64,000 nucleotides of DNA. It comes from Antitrichia curtipendula (lineage: Eukaryota > Streptophyta > Bryopsida > Hypnales > Leucodontaceae). The DNA lies in assembly GCA_951230915.1 (NCBI GenBank), contig OX579635.1, positions 23,870,001-23,934,000 on the forward strand, in the 5' to 3' direction. The notes under the pieces are model-generated. The model was not told where the DNA came from and searched no databases. It saw only the letters and a program-made list of their open reading frames with translations. Position 1 is the first letter of the stretch; each line of letters opens with the position of its first letter. Of this stretch, positions 29,645-44,068 are shown piece after piece. Made by a program: the position numbers and the translations under genes.

Positions 29645-32600
29645 TTTTGGATTTGGATTTGAGCCATCCATACAAATACGAATACATATACGTCCATGCA
29701 TACAAATTCACCTACCACCCTTAAAGGCCTAGTTAATTTTTCCACCTCACCCTTCTTTGTATTTTCTAGAATAAATCTTGGCAGTAAATGATATAGATTA
29801 ATGATTTTTGTATGTATTTCTATATTCAATATTTGTATCACTATATATGTATTACTATATCTATATTTGTCTTTCTACATTCAAATCGACAACCAGATCG
29901 ATGGGGCCTCTTTACTTTTTTGCAAACGTAATCAATGGCAAGGGAGGGGGGGCCTTTTTTTCCTAGTATAATAAATGGCTCCTGTTTATTTAGCTAGTGG
30001 GTGGGTGGATTTTCAGACATGGCATCATCTTTGCAAGAGATAGTATACCATTATTTTTTATAAACTACCCTATGTAAAATCAACTAAAACAACTAAAGTG
30101 TCTCGAACTTAACCTAATGATGTGGCTATAACATCAATAAAGTTGCACACAAAAAATTGGATAAAAATCATCCACTCTTCAATATGCACAAAACCTAGTT
30201 GACCATCCAAGAGACACAAAATGTCCTTGGCATCCTTCCAAGGTTAGATTCTTGGAGAAGTTGGATTTTTTTCTATTGTGTTAATCTTCAAAAGTAGTCA
30301 AAGACAATGAATGAGGAAATGCGGTGGCCTTGTAGAAGATGGCCACTAACCAGAGATTCCCTATGTGTGTTTTTAGCAATTTATCACTCAAAAGCTATAC
30401 AATTGGGACAATTTTGCTCTATCATGGATGAATTTGCATACTTTTGAGTAATAATGTATTTCATCCACGTTTTGTATTTCTCATCCATGTCGTTGGATGT
30501 AAATAGCTTAAATACTCCACTAGACATCACTTTTTGCGTTGCCTAAAAGTAATTTAAAAAAAAATATTGCCAGGTAAGACTAAAAGCCTAGCAACGGGAT
30601 TCATTTAGAAGGAAAAAAAATCATAAGGAATTTAAATTACATTTGTAGAGATTATTTGGCAAAAAATTACCACTTTTAAGATAAATGGTTGAAATCATCA
30701 AATTGCTTCAAAATCTTGGGATAATCAATGCTTCTCTTATTTAACGAAAGTTCATACTTTTGGACAAACAATAAATTATCATCTAAAGTTTTCATGTTTC
30801 ATCCTTGCCTATGGATTTAAATATTGAGCAATAATATAAAAACTTGTTTCAAGCTAAATCATCAATTGATAAGAAAAAACTATTAATAGATATTGGTTGG
30901 CTTGGCTCAAATTATATAATCAGAAAATTATAGATATTGATTTGGTAAAGTTCATTTTTAGTTTCACAAAACTATTTTTTCATAAATTATAATTTTTTTT
31001 TTCAAAATTTTGTACAAGTTCATTGCAAAACTTGATTTTCTAATGTTAAGAGATCTTAGAGATGAGCTTCAAATACACTAGGCCTTGAGAGAGAAAAAAT
31101 ATTGTAAATTCATTTAATAGAAAAATAAATTGAAATGCAATAAATTTATTATGGTTATTTATGTTATGTCTTTTAAGGTTATACATTTTTCATGACTATG
31201 ATTTTAGATTTGACACATAAACAGAAGATTGAAAGAATTCAAATTACTTTCAAACTTTTAACTCCCTTACAATCAAATATTATAATCTTTCAATCCATAT
31301 GTGATATTTTTGTGTTGTCTTTCCCTTAATGATTAAAAATCTATATTTAAATTGTATAATTACAATTCCCAAAAAATTAAAAAAAATTAATCAAGGTCTT
31401 TTTTTTGTTTAATTTGTGCTAAAAAGTATATGGTCAATATTTTTCTAATCAAATACCACCAAATTCATAATGTATTATACAGTTGCAAATTTTTTTTAAG
31501 ACCTTCAAGGATTAAAGTTTCATATATAAATGAAGTGTCTAAAAATGTCTACATATCAATATTAGGTCACTCATGTAGTGAAAAAATATGACTACTTAGT
31601 GAGTTTCTAAGAAATTTAATGATTTATATATAAAAAAATAGACACTGTATATAGCATTTTGTCTTAGTAAAATTTGTAAATAAAAAATCCTTCACTTTCA
31701 TTGATATAAATCTATTTGATTAATTTAGGAAAACTTGCTTTAAATGGTTTGAAAAGTATCTATGCCCTATAGAGAATCTTCAAACAAGGATAGAAAAATC
31801 CTAACCAATTTTATTTTTAATGAATATCTACATGTGTCAATGCTAAATGATGGCTCACGGATATTAAAGCTATCTTGTTGAGAATGATTTCCTTATTCAC
31901 AACAATCTTAACCCCTAAAGGACCAAGGCCTTTTTTCCATCAAAACACTCAAAAACACCACTTCTATTGCAAAAAGCAAAAAACTTTAGTTTTTTTTTTG
32001 TATATCTTATATAGGATCTTATATAAGCTAGTATAAGAATGTATGCAATAAATTTCAGAAGCTTTGACCCCATAGATTGCAAGATATTTGCATCCAAAGT
32101 GAAGAAAACAAGTTCTTTTGCACCTTGCTTGACTAGGATTTTGGGCTTTGAATCTTTTCAACTCAAATATTTTGTACTATTGATTTTGATTTTCTAAGTT
32201 TTTATATTGATTACTTAAGTTGAGAATCTAGAAGAAAAAAATTCAAGAAAAAATCACTTAATTCTTACTCAATAAAAAATTGTTAAGTAGAAATAGGTTC
32301 AAGATCGAAGGAAAAAATAATTTGTTAATAGCTCTAAGATGAAATTGAAATATAATAATCTCAATGGTGAGGTTGTTCTGGAAAGCAAATACAAAATTTT
32401 AAAAATTTCATTAAAAAATGAATCCTATAAGTCATTTTTTCAAGAAGATGTTTAGAGTGCCCAAAGAACTAAGATTGTCCATAACTTTCTCATCACTCTA
32501 GAGTCAAAGAAAATGAATCAAAGCTTCAAATGTAGACAAAAAAAATATAGTTTTAGGAAAAGATTTTTTTTTAAATTATTTTGACTTTTTGTGATTTTTT

Positions 32601-33096
32601 TGTGCTGCCCGCCGACCTCCATTTTTGTTTTATTGTACTATAAATTTTTCTCATGGACACCAATTGAAATAAAAAATTATAGATCTACAAAGCTCTTGCA
32701 GAATCATACATCCTCAAAAAAATTCACTAAAAATTGAGGTTATAAAACCTACCCGGACACAAATTGTCCCTTAAAGATACAAACAATTTCTTGGGGGTTA
32801 AGGCTAACATCCCTCATTTATGTATATACTTGGGCAAATGGAATTGTTGTACACATTATATGATGCCATGATACACCAATGATGAAATTCAAGATTCTTT
32901 ATTCAAGAGTTCAAGTTTATTGTGATTAAATTAAATTAATATTATAAAGATATTTATAATATTATTTTATGCAACTAGATTTATAATGATTTATCAAGTT
33001 TAATAATTATGATATTATACATAGCATTATATATCCATTGTTGTTGCCATTGATATTTTTTCTTCCACCTTTATCATATACAATTTGTCAACAACA

Positions 33097-33347
33097 CTAG
33101 TGTGTGAGCCTAGAATTGCGGGCCTAGGTGTAAATAGTTAACCTACAATCATTGAAGGTGTTTATAATATACACTTACCTATAGCATTAGTAGGTTACCT
33201 ATAACCATAGAAGGTGCCTATAACATACATAAACACTTGCAACATGACCCCCTATTAATCGTGGAAGATGTTGATAATATATATACCAGTAATATAATTG
33301 CTTAGGTTCCTAGCTCACGGTCTTAAGATCCTAGGCTCACATACTAG
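33097..33347. mobile_element. Putative foldback element with ~20-bp inverted ends
   Basis: The left end CTAGTGTGTGAGCCTAGAAT (33097-33116) is complementary, with two or three mismatches, to the right end at 33328-33347. The interior has two imperfect copies of a ~60-bp TATAACATACAT-containing unit. No clear target-site duplication was found, so mobility is inferred only from the inverted ends. Confidence 0.45.
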
Positions 33348-33879
33348 CAATCTTGTACAAGTTGTTAAAAATATTCGTTTTTGAAATACTATTACAAGAA
33401 TTCAATAAAAATTCAATTACTAAATGCTTATTTGGATGATAAATTCAAAGCCAAATTGAATTCCCTTATTTGAGAAGTCTTAATTGTAGAGAGGTCAAAG
33501 TACCTTTATAACACTAGTTAGTAATATTGTGTAGTATTTTTTTTCAAATACATCTCGAGCTTGAGAAGTTTGTGGACTACCAATAGTTGTCATTAAAGAA
33601 CCACATTGAATATTTAGGGAATTTATGGCATTATTGAAATAGAATTTAGATTTTATAGGTATCTAAATCCATCCACTTGAATTTTGTTGAAGAATCTTTT
33701 GTTCTCTAATTCCTTCATTAGAGAGTTTTAGATTGAATTTAGAAGGACCTATTTTTATTAATTTTTTATACTATATGAAAAATAAAAAAATTGGACATCC
33801 TATGGAATAAAATCATGGATACTCAATGTGTTTTATGTACACTTTGGGGGATACATTCAATAGAACTCTACTTAATTGT

Positions 33880-34045
33880 TAGAAATAGGTACACAATCAA
33901 GTTTGGGTGTTTTCACCTTTCTAATGTCAATTTTGCACGGACGAATTGGGATGAGTTTTCACCTTCTTAAGGTCAATTTTGCACATATAGTGTTGGATGT
34001 TTTTCACTTTGTTAAGGTCAATTTTGTTGCAATAGAACTTCTATA
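33880..34045 (+). repeat. Three imperfect tandem copies of a ~50-bp unit
   Basis: The unit contains GTTTTCACCTT, then CTAATGTCAATTTTGCAC or the closely similar AAGGTCAATTTTGCAC, and then a GGATG-type segment. An open frame of 81 codons spans it by chance; its repeated amino-acid pattern follows the DNA repeat and is not evidence of a gene. Confidence 0.65.
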
Positions 34046-35769
34046 TATCAATAACCTCTCTAAAGTGATATTATTCTTTTCGTGTCGGCCTAGACGCACT
34101 GAAAATGTACAAAATAAGTAAAAACAAAAACTAACGCAACTTTCACTGGATTTGGAATTCCAATATCGCTTTGGTGAACGTGACTTCTAAAAATCTTCAA
34201 ACATCATTGATGCCATAGTCCCTCTCTAAAGCAAGTAACCTTTCTAATGTAACTTACTATCTTCCTCCAGCCCTGGGGCTATTACCTCATGGGAGTTCTA
34301 TTGTACTACAATATTGTTGTAGTAAGGTCGACCGATTGACCGACCGATCCACAAGATGCTAAATGCTTCCACGAAGTGCGACCAATAGGGTGACAAAAAA
34401 CGCAAGTTCTTCGGGATAAAAATAGAATCTTGCCCCCTATTTTGTGCTATGTGTAGGGTGTACTCTCGACTTCTTCCATCTACTTTGGGGTCTATGATTG
34501 CAAATATGAATTCAAAATTTGCAAAAAAAAAAAATTTGTGAATTTAAAAAAAAAAAATCCTGCATTCTCCCCCGGAGTAAAATTCCCACGCCGTTTCACC
34601 CTGCTGGTCCCATTTCATGGGACGGGGTTCATCGTGTTTGGAGGCTGGCCCAATCAAAGCTCGCGCTGCCCACCTGCAGAAGCCGACCAATAGAAAGGTG
34701 CTTTGTGGCATGATTTGAGTGCATGGCGGCATTGATTTAGAGGGTTTTTATTTTAAATTATTATACGACATTCACAGAACTGCGTTGAATTCAAAAGTGT
34801 CTGGCATCAGAAGGGGGGATTGGAAGGAAGGGGGATTTAAAAAAAACACTCGGTTACCGGTAGGATACGAAATGAAGCAGAATAATAGTGGGTCAGCTTG
34901 TCTGTTTTAAGGGGGACCCCCAAAAATATATTTTAATTTTCAAAAATAGGGTAGTTCAACAGGGTAGATCAACTCAGTAGCTAAATCGAGAGTAGCCGGC
35001 TCGAGAAAGTAGCTCAACAAAGTAGTTCAACAAAGTTAGCTAAGTTAGTTGTAGTCAATTTTTTTGTCAATCTAAAAGATGCTTAAGACCTCGTGGTCGT
35101 GCCAATTGTTGTGTAAGAAGTCCGAAATTTTCACTTGTGATTGGATGAAAGGTTGAAATCCTCACTTGTGATTGAACAAAAGGCTAAAATTTGTGCAATT
35201 AGCCTCGAGGGGAGTGCATGGCTCAACCTCCAGATGTAAAGCACCCTAAAAAGTCTTTGCAAAACCCTAAACTATATAGGAATTCAAGCTCTTGGAAAAA
35301 ATAATGTTTTTAATCTCATTCAATTGGGTTTGGGGGAGAAGTTGTTATAGTACTTTTTTTTAGTGAATAGTGATTGCAAACGCACTCAATTATCAATGGT
35401 AGTATTGACTTTTGTGAAGAAGAAGATTGGATGCTTAATCCATGGATCACTTGTTTGTTGGAGCGTATTTTGTCCATATCTTGCTATTTACTCTTGATGT
35501 GAATTGGAGCCATGAAAATGATATTCTTTTTGAATTTTGAATTCAACTAATCAAATGAAGCTTACTCAAGTGCAGTTTCTACTTCAATTAGAAATTTTGA
35601 AGAATTCATAAATTTCAAGATTTTATAGCAATATGAACTTTGGAACTATAAACATGGTTTTGTTCATTTTTAAATTTTAGAGTAACAAGGTAAATTTGGC
35701 TTATACCATGATATTATACACTATATTATACATCTATGGTTGAAATTTCAGATTTTTCGAGTGCATTTT

Positions 35770-36200
35770 GTATTTGATATGAATTTTCTTCATTTTTTTC
35801 TTTAAAAATGCACAGTAATCTCAAATCTTCTAAATTTGATTATGAACAAAGTCTCATCATTTTCTGGGTAAAACTTTTTGTAATGGATTTGAAATGAAGT
35901 TCTCTTAGACATGGTGATTTTTTGAAATTTTTGTGTTCTTTAAATCTATGGCTTCATTTTTGCAAATCCAGTTTTGAGCTAGAATCAATGCAATTTTGGC
36001 TTGGTCAACCACTTGAAATACTTCCACATTTGTAATTTTAGAAAAATATATACTCTATTAACACCAAATCCAACCATTAGATAGAACAAGAACTTAATAA
36101 AGTATATCCACAAATTAAAATGCCTTTCATCCAAGTAGTAGTGAGAATGAAACTTGAGTTTCAATCTATTAGTCATCCATAAATTGGATGTTGGAGTGCT
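35770..36200 (-). repeat. Dispersed repeat family R5, inverted copy
   Basis: Reverse complement aligns with 20445-20850, the longest and best conserved dispersed-repeat pair I found. A short minus-strand frame at 35985-36176 lies inside it but is not shared intact by the other copy, so it is probably not coding. Confidence 0.75.
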
Positions 36201-39200
36201 TAAGGATTAAACATAGTAATGTTGTGTTTGATAAATCAATGGCTATGTTCAAGTATTATGATGATTACTCAAGTCTTAGGAAGAATAATTCAACTCTTAA
36301 TATTGGTCCAATGTAAAAGAAGACTTTGTTTGTTCAAAATCCCACATCAAAGTCCATTTGACAAATGGTGATGATTACAAACACAATATAAACATGTACA
36401 AATATAATTATATTCCCTGATAAAACATAATCATAGTCAGATTTTTGCAATTGATATACTATTAATAATACAAGATTACTTGGTGAAAATCAATCAAATA
36501 CAAATATTACAAACATTAAAAAATGAATTGGTTTGGAAAATTATCCAAATCGGTCCTTAGAGATCAAAAGCACAAGTGAAATGATTGTATTGGAATATCA
36601 TGGTCAATATCATAAAAAAACTACCAATTTTAGAGTAGAGAATCCATAATTGCCTGCAAACTAAATTTCCTCATAACTTTTGACTCATTGATTGAAATGG
36701 AATGATTCAAAGCTTTCCATGTATATATATCTCTAGAAAACCAATTAAATTTTTTTATTTTCCAAAAAAAGTGGTTTAAAAAGATCTGCCCGATGAAAAA
36801 AGTAACATATTAGGCCATAACTTTTGACTTGTATTTCCAAATGTAATAAAAATTTGTTCACATGAAAGATATTCCTTGTCCACGACTTTTATTAAAATTT
36901 TGGTCCAAAATATGCAAAAATTTAGTCACAAGTACCTGCCCAAAATTGCTATATTGCTAAAAGTAGCAGATTGGTCCTGTAGGGGCTAAAGAAAATTCTT
37001 AGAACATATTCAAATACTTTGTGAATATACTAGAATGCCCCATAAATATACTAATTATATATAGTTGTCTTTTAAACAAAATGTTTATGTACGCGATTCA
37101 CTAAATTACAAGGGAATGACCTCCCTAGGGTATTTTCACTACTACAAGTGTACAAGGTCCCATTGTACAAGAGCTTCTTTACATTCTAACTTAATTGTTG
37201 GTGACAATAGAATGATAATGCAACCTCATTGTATAGTTTTGGATAATGGTTATACCAATTGAGGCTTCAACAATACTAGGAATGGTTTAGCACCTTCAAG
37301 GATAGTTTAAGAGAGTGAGAGTGAGTGAGTGTGAGCTTGAGAATTAAAGAGTATTCTCTATAAAAACAAAAAACATACAAAATATTCAGAAAACCCACCT
37401 ACCAAGAAAGTAGATTGGTAAGGTAATTCCCTTCCAACACCACCAAAGTCTTTTGTCTTTTTCTTAGAAAAGTTTGGAACTTTTCTTCTTGCTTGATGAA
37501 TGAATGGACAAATAATTATTAATAGATGGCAATGCTTTCTAGGTCAAATTCGATACGTTTTTACTTTCTATTGAACCTTTGGAGCTTTTGGAGTGTAGAT
37601 CCTGCTATCTTGTGCATCCTACGACCTATCCTATTGAGGTTGTCTTACATTCTTGTCCTATAGAGGTTGTCTTTTGTACTTGTTCTGCATTATTGTCTAT
37701 TATTGTTTTAATCCTACACCTAATCTATTTCAACTATATAAAATAAGGACAAGGAGCCTTTTTCAATACATTTGACTAATAATGAAAATAGATTCATTAA
37801 AGTTAAATTGTCCTATTTGATCTAGAAGGCAACCATGATTAATTTGAGACATCTAAACAACTAGTTTACTCGAGCAAAGTGACAACAAGTCTTATGCTTC
37901 TAAAAAGTTATGGAGGTTTGAAGGATTTATTTGTATTCAGAACATTTAAAAAAATGGTTTTCTGTACAACAAAAATAAATAATGATCCTTATTTAGAATA
38001 AGCTCAAAGATATAAGAAAAATTATAATTCATTTTATAATTACTATTCAAAAAAATATATGTAGGATTTTGTTTTGCAGATGGTCTAGATTTATTATAGA
38101 GAAAATGACATCTAAAGTTGTTTAGAGTTTAGTTTTACAATATACAAAAACATAAAAAAATTTACGAGGCCTATAGAGCTTGCAAAGACATTTTAATTGT
38201 TGGAATTGGCATAATTCAATTCCATGCTAAAACCACAAGCAATCTAGCTCTCCTTTGCATCCTGTACATGTACATATTAATGTACCTAATGATTTTTTAA
38301 GAAAGAAATTTAAATTATTTTGACTAGTTTTTTTGATAGATTTTCAACTCAATTTTCAACATATTATCTGTTTAAAAATAAAGTTTGAAAATACTTGCAT
38401 TTTTCCTAAAAATCTTAAAAGATAAAATTGTGCTTTTGGAATGAACTAGCCAAATTTGATTTTGTAAGCATTATATTTTGTAGTGATAAATTTTTTTACA
38501 ATTTAACCCCTACATACCCAAGGCTTTTTTTGAGCTTCTAAAAATTTGCTCTAAATTGAATAGTAAAGCCAACATTTAGATAAGTTGTATCAATTTTTTT
38601 TGAATTGTAACCATACAAATTCAAACTAGAAATGTTAGAGATCACATACAAAAAGAAAACACAACAATATCACTTATAGATTGAAAGATTATAATGTTTG
38701 ATCATATGGGTGTTAAAAATGAAAAAGTGATTTGAAGTCTTTCAATTCCCTTTTTACATGTCAAATCTAACAAATTGGTGACCAAAAATATATGAGGTTA
38801 AAGGGCTTAAAGTGCATAACCCCAATCAATTTATGGCTTCTCAAAATCTACTCTAAATTTTTTTTAAATAAATTTCTAATGTGATTGTTTCTCTAAGATC
38901 TAGTATATTTGAGGCCCATTTCCAAGAGCCCTCAACACTATTGAAAGTTAAGATTGCTATGGACACCCTTCTACACAATTTTGAATAGAAAAATCATAAT
39001 CAATCATTTTCAAAATCAAATTTTTGATGTTGAAACATGACTACAAAAAGATTTTTTCAAAAATATAAATTACTAAAAGTAGCAACTTGGTTAGGCTTTA
39101 TTCAACTTCAAAGTATTGTGGACACCAAAATTTGGTGCCTCGGGAATTTTAGGGGTTCAAATTTTAAAAGGATAAACTTCAATAATTTATCTAAAAGATT

Positions 39201-41464
39201 TAATGGTTGAATTTGCAAGAAAAGAGAGGACAAAAGACCAAAACCTCGATTTATGGAGATTGCAAGCTACAATGAAGGATCAAAGATTTTTTGCACTTCA
39301 AATGGGGCTCAAATGTTTTTGACCCCACCTTACAACTTTGACCTGTATGGTTGAAATCATATGAATTTAGAGAAGAGACATTCAATGTGATTGGAATACA
39401 TATAATTATGGGAGCTCAAAGTTGCATGAGTGGGACTAATACTTCAAAATAGGGAGAAGACAACTCAAGGTGACTAGAGTGCATGCACTCAAACCTTCGT
39501 TGCCATATTCACGAAACCAAGTTGAATCAAAATTCAAAGGCATTTAGAGTAATAATTGAAAAAGGATGTAAAATAAAGGACAACAATTCATGACTTTTAG
39601 GATAATCCTACTATGTCCTGTACATTAAGGTCTACTTCATTTACAAATTATTAGATCCTACTGAAATTAGGAGAATTTTGGGAGGCCCATGTGCACTAAA
39701 AAATGAACGGAGCGTCAAATTTCAAATTGCGTTGGAATCACAATAAAGTCTACTTTATCATCACTATAAACACACATATGTAATTGAAAATCATACAAAG
39801 AGTTTGATGTTTTCTCTACACTATCTACCATCTAGTGTTGCCACCAATTGTGAAAATTACAACTTGTATTTAATGGTACATATTAAAAATGAACCTTCAC
39901 AATTGCTTCAAAGATACTTATTTTCATACCACTTGAATTTCTTGTATGATTTCTTGCTTGTTCTTGACCCCAATGTAAAGAATCTTTGACTATCTTCCAA
40001 AGGTTCTCTATGAAATGGTAGATAGTGTATAAAAGAGATCTAAATTGTTGTATGATTTTAAATTATTCATCATTCACTTGTCATGAAGTTATTCACTTCA
40101 TTGCAATTCCAATGCAATTTGCAGATTCAAAATCAGTTCATTTTTTAGCATGCTAAGAGCTTCCTAAAGTTGCTCAACTTTTGAGTGAAAATTGACTGAA
40201 AATTTCGTAAATGAAGTAGACCTTATTACACATTTCAAATACATCCTAAGAATTTGTCATGTTGTCTATACATTTGCTTGAAAAACTTACAAGTAGTGTA
40301 CTTTATATGAGCCCATTTATCTCCAAGAGAGTGCAATTGAAAAAAACCAAGCCAATATGATACAACAGGCTTCACAAAAGGTAAGCATATGATATATAAC
40401 ATTTTAAACAATAGCAAGCATATGATTGTTGAAGTGGAAGTCAAGAAGACAAAAATAATCAATATAGTGATCAAGAATTACTTATTTACACATTAATTAA
40501 AGGTAGCTTCACATAACATGTTTTTAACGATTGCATTTTCATCAACCCTTGTAGATTTCAAAACCACTATATTTAGTTGCATCTAGGTAAAAACAAGTTG
40601 GATTATGAAGCACAAGTTTATAAAAGGCCCTTCGAAGGACATGTTCTCATAGTCTCATACTCACATCACGGAGAGCAACTTGATCTGTTAATATGTTTAT
40701 TAATCAAAAACTGCCGCAAGCTTATTTGGAATTGCACCCTTTTGATGCACCTGTTCGTCTCCAACTGTCTCCCTCTTACCCCGAAGTGCGACCTTTCGTC
40801 TCCCCTTTGACGCACTACCTCCATCCCTCTTCTCAATGCTCCGTTTTATTCCTCCCGGTGCCGCAACGTCGACAGTAGGTCATGTCAGCATTCGAGTGAT
40901 CCTGTCAGCATTTGGGAGAAGATGATCCATCAGATATGCCCACTCGAACCTCCAAAATGCCATTCGCACTCTAGACACGCTGTTTTGACAACTGATCCCG
41001 GAGACGGATAAATTTGGGATGAGAAATTGACATGTTTTGAAGTGGCACATGTTCCAACCACGTACGGCGCGACTTGCGGCACCGGGGTAGGAAACAAGGG
41101 TCAGATCGAAGCCCAAAGAGCCGACAGAGGAGGTACTAGGGTTTAGTAGAACACCCACCTGCCGATACAGCGTGGGTTAGTAAAATCACTCAACTGCCGA
41201 TCATGTGCACAACTGAAGCTATTCTTGACTTGAGAAACACTCCAATTCAGGATCCAAACGAATGTACAGAGATTGGGATCATAATTCACAAAGATCGATG
41301 GGGGGGCATAGAAGCTGAGATGGGGTTTAAAGCACACCTTCCAGCTCGAATTTCAAGCTCCGAAGGTCGTATGTAAGTCTCCACTCTGCCAGTCAGCTTG
41401 TGTGGCGACGATACGAAAGAAACAAGGAATATGGAAGTATGTACACCAGTGGCGGTATAACACC

Positions 41465-43674
41465 ATGAGCAGCACATCGCAAGGATTGTATCTAGAAGGG
41501 AGCAGCCATGTCCGACCGTCGATTGGAGATTCACAAGAAGCAGCTACGGTGTTAGACGATGGAAGAGGAGACGAGGACTCCGCAGCAGCTGGCACCACGC
41601 AGATGGACGCCGACCAGGGGGACACCACACAACTGGACGGGGAGTTATGGGGCTCCCTCCCTGAAGATTTGCAGGACCGAATTCTTGCCTGGTTGCCGTT
41701 CCCAGCTTTTGCTCGAGCCTGTACCGTTTGCAAACGGTATAATAGCCAAAAACCTCTTTACCCTCTATCACCCACTTTGTCGAAATCTTTCTCCAATCCA
41801 CCCGGGTCATTGCAGAGTCTTTCTAAGTAATTCATTTTTCAATGATGCTGTATACATATATCAGATTAGCTGGGCGCTAAGTGATCACAGCAAGCTAATT
41901 AGCCCTCTTCAAGATCTTTCTCGATTAGGTTAAATTTTTAGTTTCTGTATTTGTATCGTGTTTAGTAACGTGAAAGTAGAGACTCCTTATGAGGATTAGC
42001 ATGCCAAGTCACTGCAGTGACGAGCGATGTCATTTCCATAACGACACTATACTTTCCTGTCAGAAGACATAACCACAATGGTTGGATCTTGTTCAATCTT
42101 TCTAAGTCAAAGAAAGCAGAGCAGTCAAGGACAAGACTATGATTGAGACGTATCCATGGTCTCTATATCCAATGCATGCTTACAGAAATGGACTCCATTG
42201 AGATTGTGTTCAAACCTGATATGTGGAACTTGATATTTTCAGCCTTTGGAGGGCGTTGTCTGATGTAGCTGATTGTAGAACGTTACCACTCTGACCAGGT
42301 GGCTTGCATGTAATTGTTGTGCTTCTGTTAGGTGGAACTCAGTGATGTACTCGCACAGTTTCTTAGAAATGTATCGGCGAGTTCCATCCGCGGAACCGTG
42401 TTTCTTGATGTTTGAGGCCAAGGATCGTAGCATGTGTTCAGTGTATAACCCTGCGTCCAATCGTTGGCACCGGATTCCCTTCACGTTTTTTCACTATGAG
42501 ACCAAGTTCCCGTGTGCTGCTGCCGGGGGTTTGCTTTGTTTTTGTGGAGTGAGTGCGTACCCCAGCTTGTCAGTCTGCAACCCCTTGACTCGCAGGTACT
42601 CCCCCTTCCCTAACTAAAGCCTGGTTGTTGGCATCCTTGGTTCTCCATAATTCCTTCCTTCGTGTGGTCAATGCAGTGACTGCACCGCTGTAGAATTCAC
42701 CTGAGAATAGGTCATGATATTACATGTACAACATGCTGGAGTAGACAGTAGTCAGTCACAGAAACAACAAATTTTGATGAGTGCTCCTTCTGCACACAAC
42801 CAAAAAACACAGCTGACAGTTTAGTTAACGAAGCACACTATTAAAACAGCGAACCATTTATTTTGTCAAACATTAAGTGAGAATGAGAACTTCCTTGCAT
42901 TCTCCCTCGTTTCGCAGTCTGGTTGTGACTGTATGTGACCCCGATTGATCCCCCTGGACTAAACCTTAAAGTCTTTGTGTAAATAGATGGAGGGAGTTGC
43001 CCCCCATGTTACACAAGCGATTCCCGAATCTTGTAGGCATGGTAGTGGACCCACTGACACGAGCCTACAAGATTGTGGTTGCTGGAGACTACTACGAAGA
43101 TAACGTCAGGACGGAAGTCTATGACTCCACATCCAACTGCTGGCGCATAACTGGAAACCACTTGCCGATAGCGAATTACACCCTCCGCAATGCATTCTGC
43201 AATGGCTTCCATTTCTGGGTCACCCGGGATCCATATGGAGTCATAGCTTTTAACATGCAGCATGGAGTGTGGAGTGTGGTCAGGGCTCCCATGCCCTCCT
43301 TTCTCACGTCTCCCCACCTTGTGGGATGCCAGCGCCGGCTCCTCATGGTCGGAGGACTGAAGAAGCACGCCATCCCGAAGAATATCAGGATCTGGGAGCT
43401 GGAGCAGAGCACTATGAATTGGGTGGAAGTCGTGCGTATGCCTCACACTCTGTGTAAGCGCTTCCTCAAAGACTCCAGAAACGGGGACTTCATGTGCGTC
43501 GGTCACAACGATCTCATTTGCCTCACAAGCTACAAGTGTCCTCACGCCTTGATTTATGACTTCTTCAAGCGGTCCTGGCGGTGGGTGCCCTGTTGTCCCT
43601 TGCTCACCGATATTGAGGATTACCGCTCCACTATTGGATTCCCTTTCAGTCCCAGGCTGGATGCTCCCGTTTAA
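41465..43674 (+). CDS. F-box/kelch-repeat protein (SCF ubiquitin ligase substrate adaptor)
   Basis: Three exons (41465-41736, 42332-42595, 42987-43674) join in phase to 407 residues. The first ~58 residues are acidic and low-complexity. The F-box follows at about residues 61-105 (LWGSLPEDLQDRILAWLPF...VCKRWNS), split by the first intron inside the CKRW motif. The rest is a kelch/galactose-oxidase-type beta-propeller: VYNPASNRWHRIPF, LSVCNPLTRRWRELPPM, EVYDSTSNCWRI, GVWSVVRAPMP, IRIWELEQSTMNWVEV and IYDFFKRSWRWVPCC. Proteins of this architecture bind SKP1 through the F-box and recruit targets for ubiquitination. The target cannot be inferred. The frame upstream of 41465 lacks an ATG. It ends 395 bp from the convergent phosphatase gene. 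Confidence 0.93.
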
Positions 43675-44068
43675 TCCCATCCGAAACGAGTAATTCTACC
43701 CTGGTCCCTCTGGTAAACTTGTGAGAAAAAGGGTAGGTGATTCCTGTCAAGTTTTTCGAAGGGTTTTGTCATCAAATGGTCAATTTAACTCTGTAGTTTG
43801 GCTACTGCATTAAGAAAAAATCTAATGTTAGTACCTTGTAAGAACTTTTGTGACGTTGCACGCACCTGATTGTATCGAGTGGACTCCTCAGGTGCATCAG
43901 CTGAGGTCACACCATCACTTTTCTCGAACTAAAACAGTAGACTCTCAAAAATGTCAATGAGCAAAATTATACTTTATCAAGAATGCGAGTCAAATTTGTA
44001 CAGCTGGACAAGGTCCCAATCCGTGTGAACTTCTCATGGAGCACTTTCAAAAAGAGTGGCTTGTCGTA
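43675..44068. other. Convergent 3' intergenic region
   Basis: Short spacer between the stop codons of the F-box gene (+) and the LPP-delta gene (-). It must hold both 3' UTRs and polyadenylation regions, so the transcripts may overlap. No other feature is seen. Confidence 0.6.

Larger units (their letters stand above)
28100..41464. other. Gene desert of degenerate AT-rich repeats
   Basis: About 13 kb with no recognisable protein domain or splice pattern. It contains dispersed repeat members R4 (28622-28855), R7 (36640-36800, inverted) and R5 (35770-36200, inverted), a foldback-like element (33097-33347), a 54-bp-type tandem repeat (33880-34045) and a homopolymer C tract (29625-29644). A small GC-richer island sits at 34560-34910. 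The last ~800 bases (40600-41464) are the probable promoter and leader of the F-box gene. Confidence 0.6.

Noticed and set aside
43009..43680. 223-codon minus-strand open frame opposite the F-box gene
   Set aside because: It lies entirely antisense to the third coding exon, whose product matches the kelch family; the antisense product resembles nothing.
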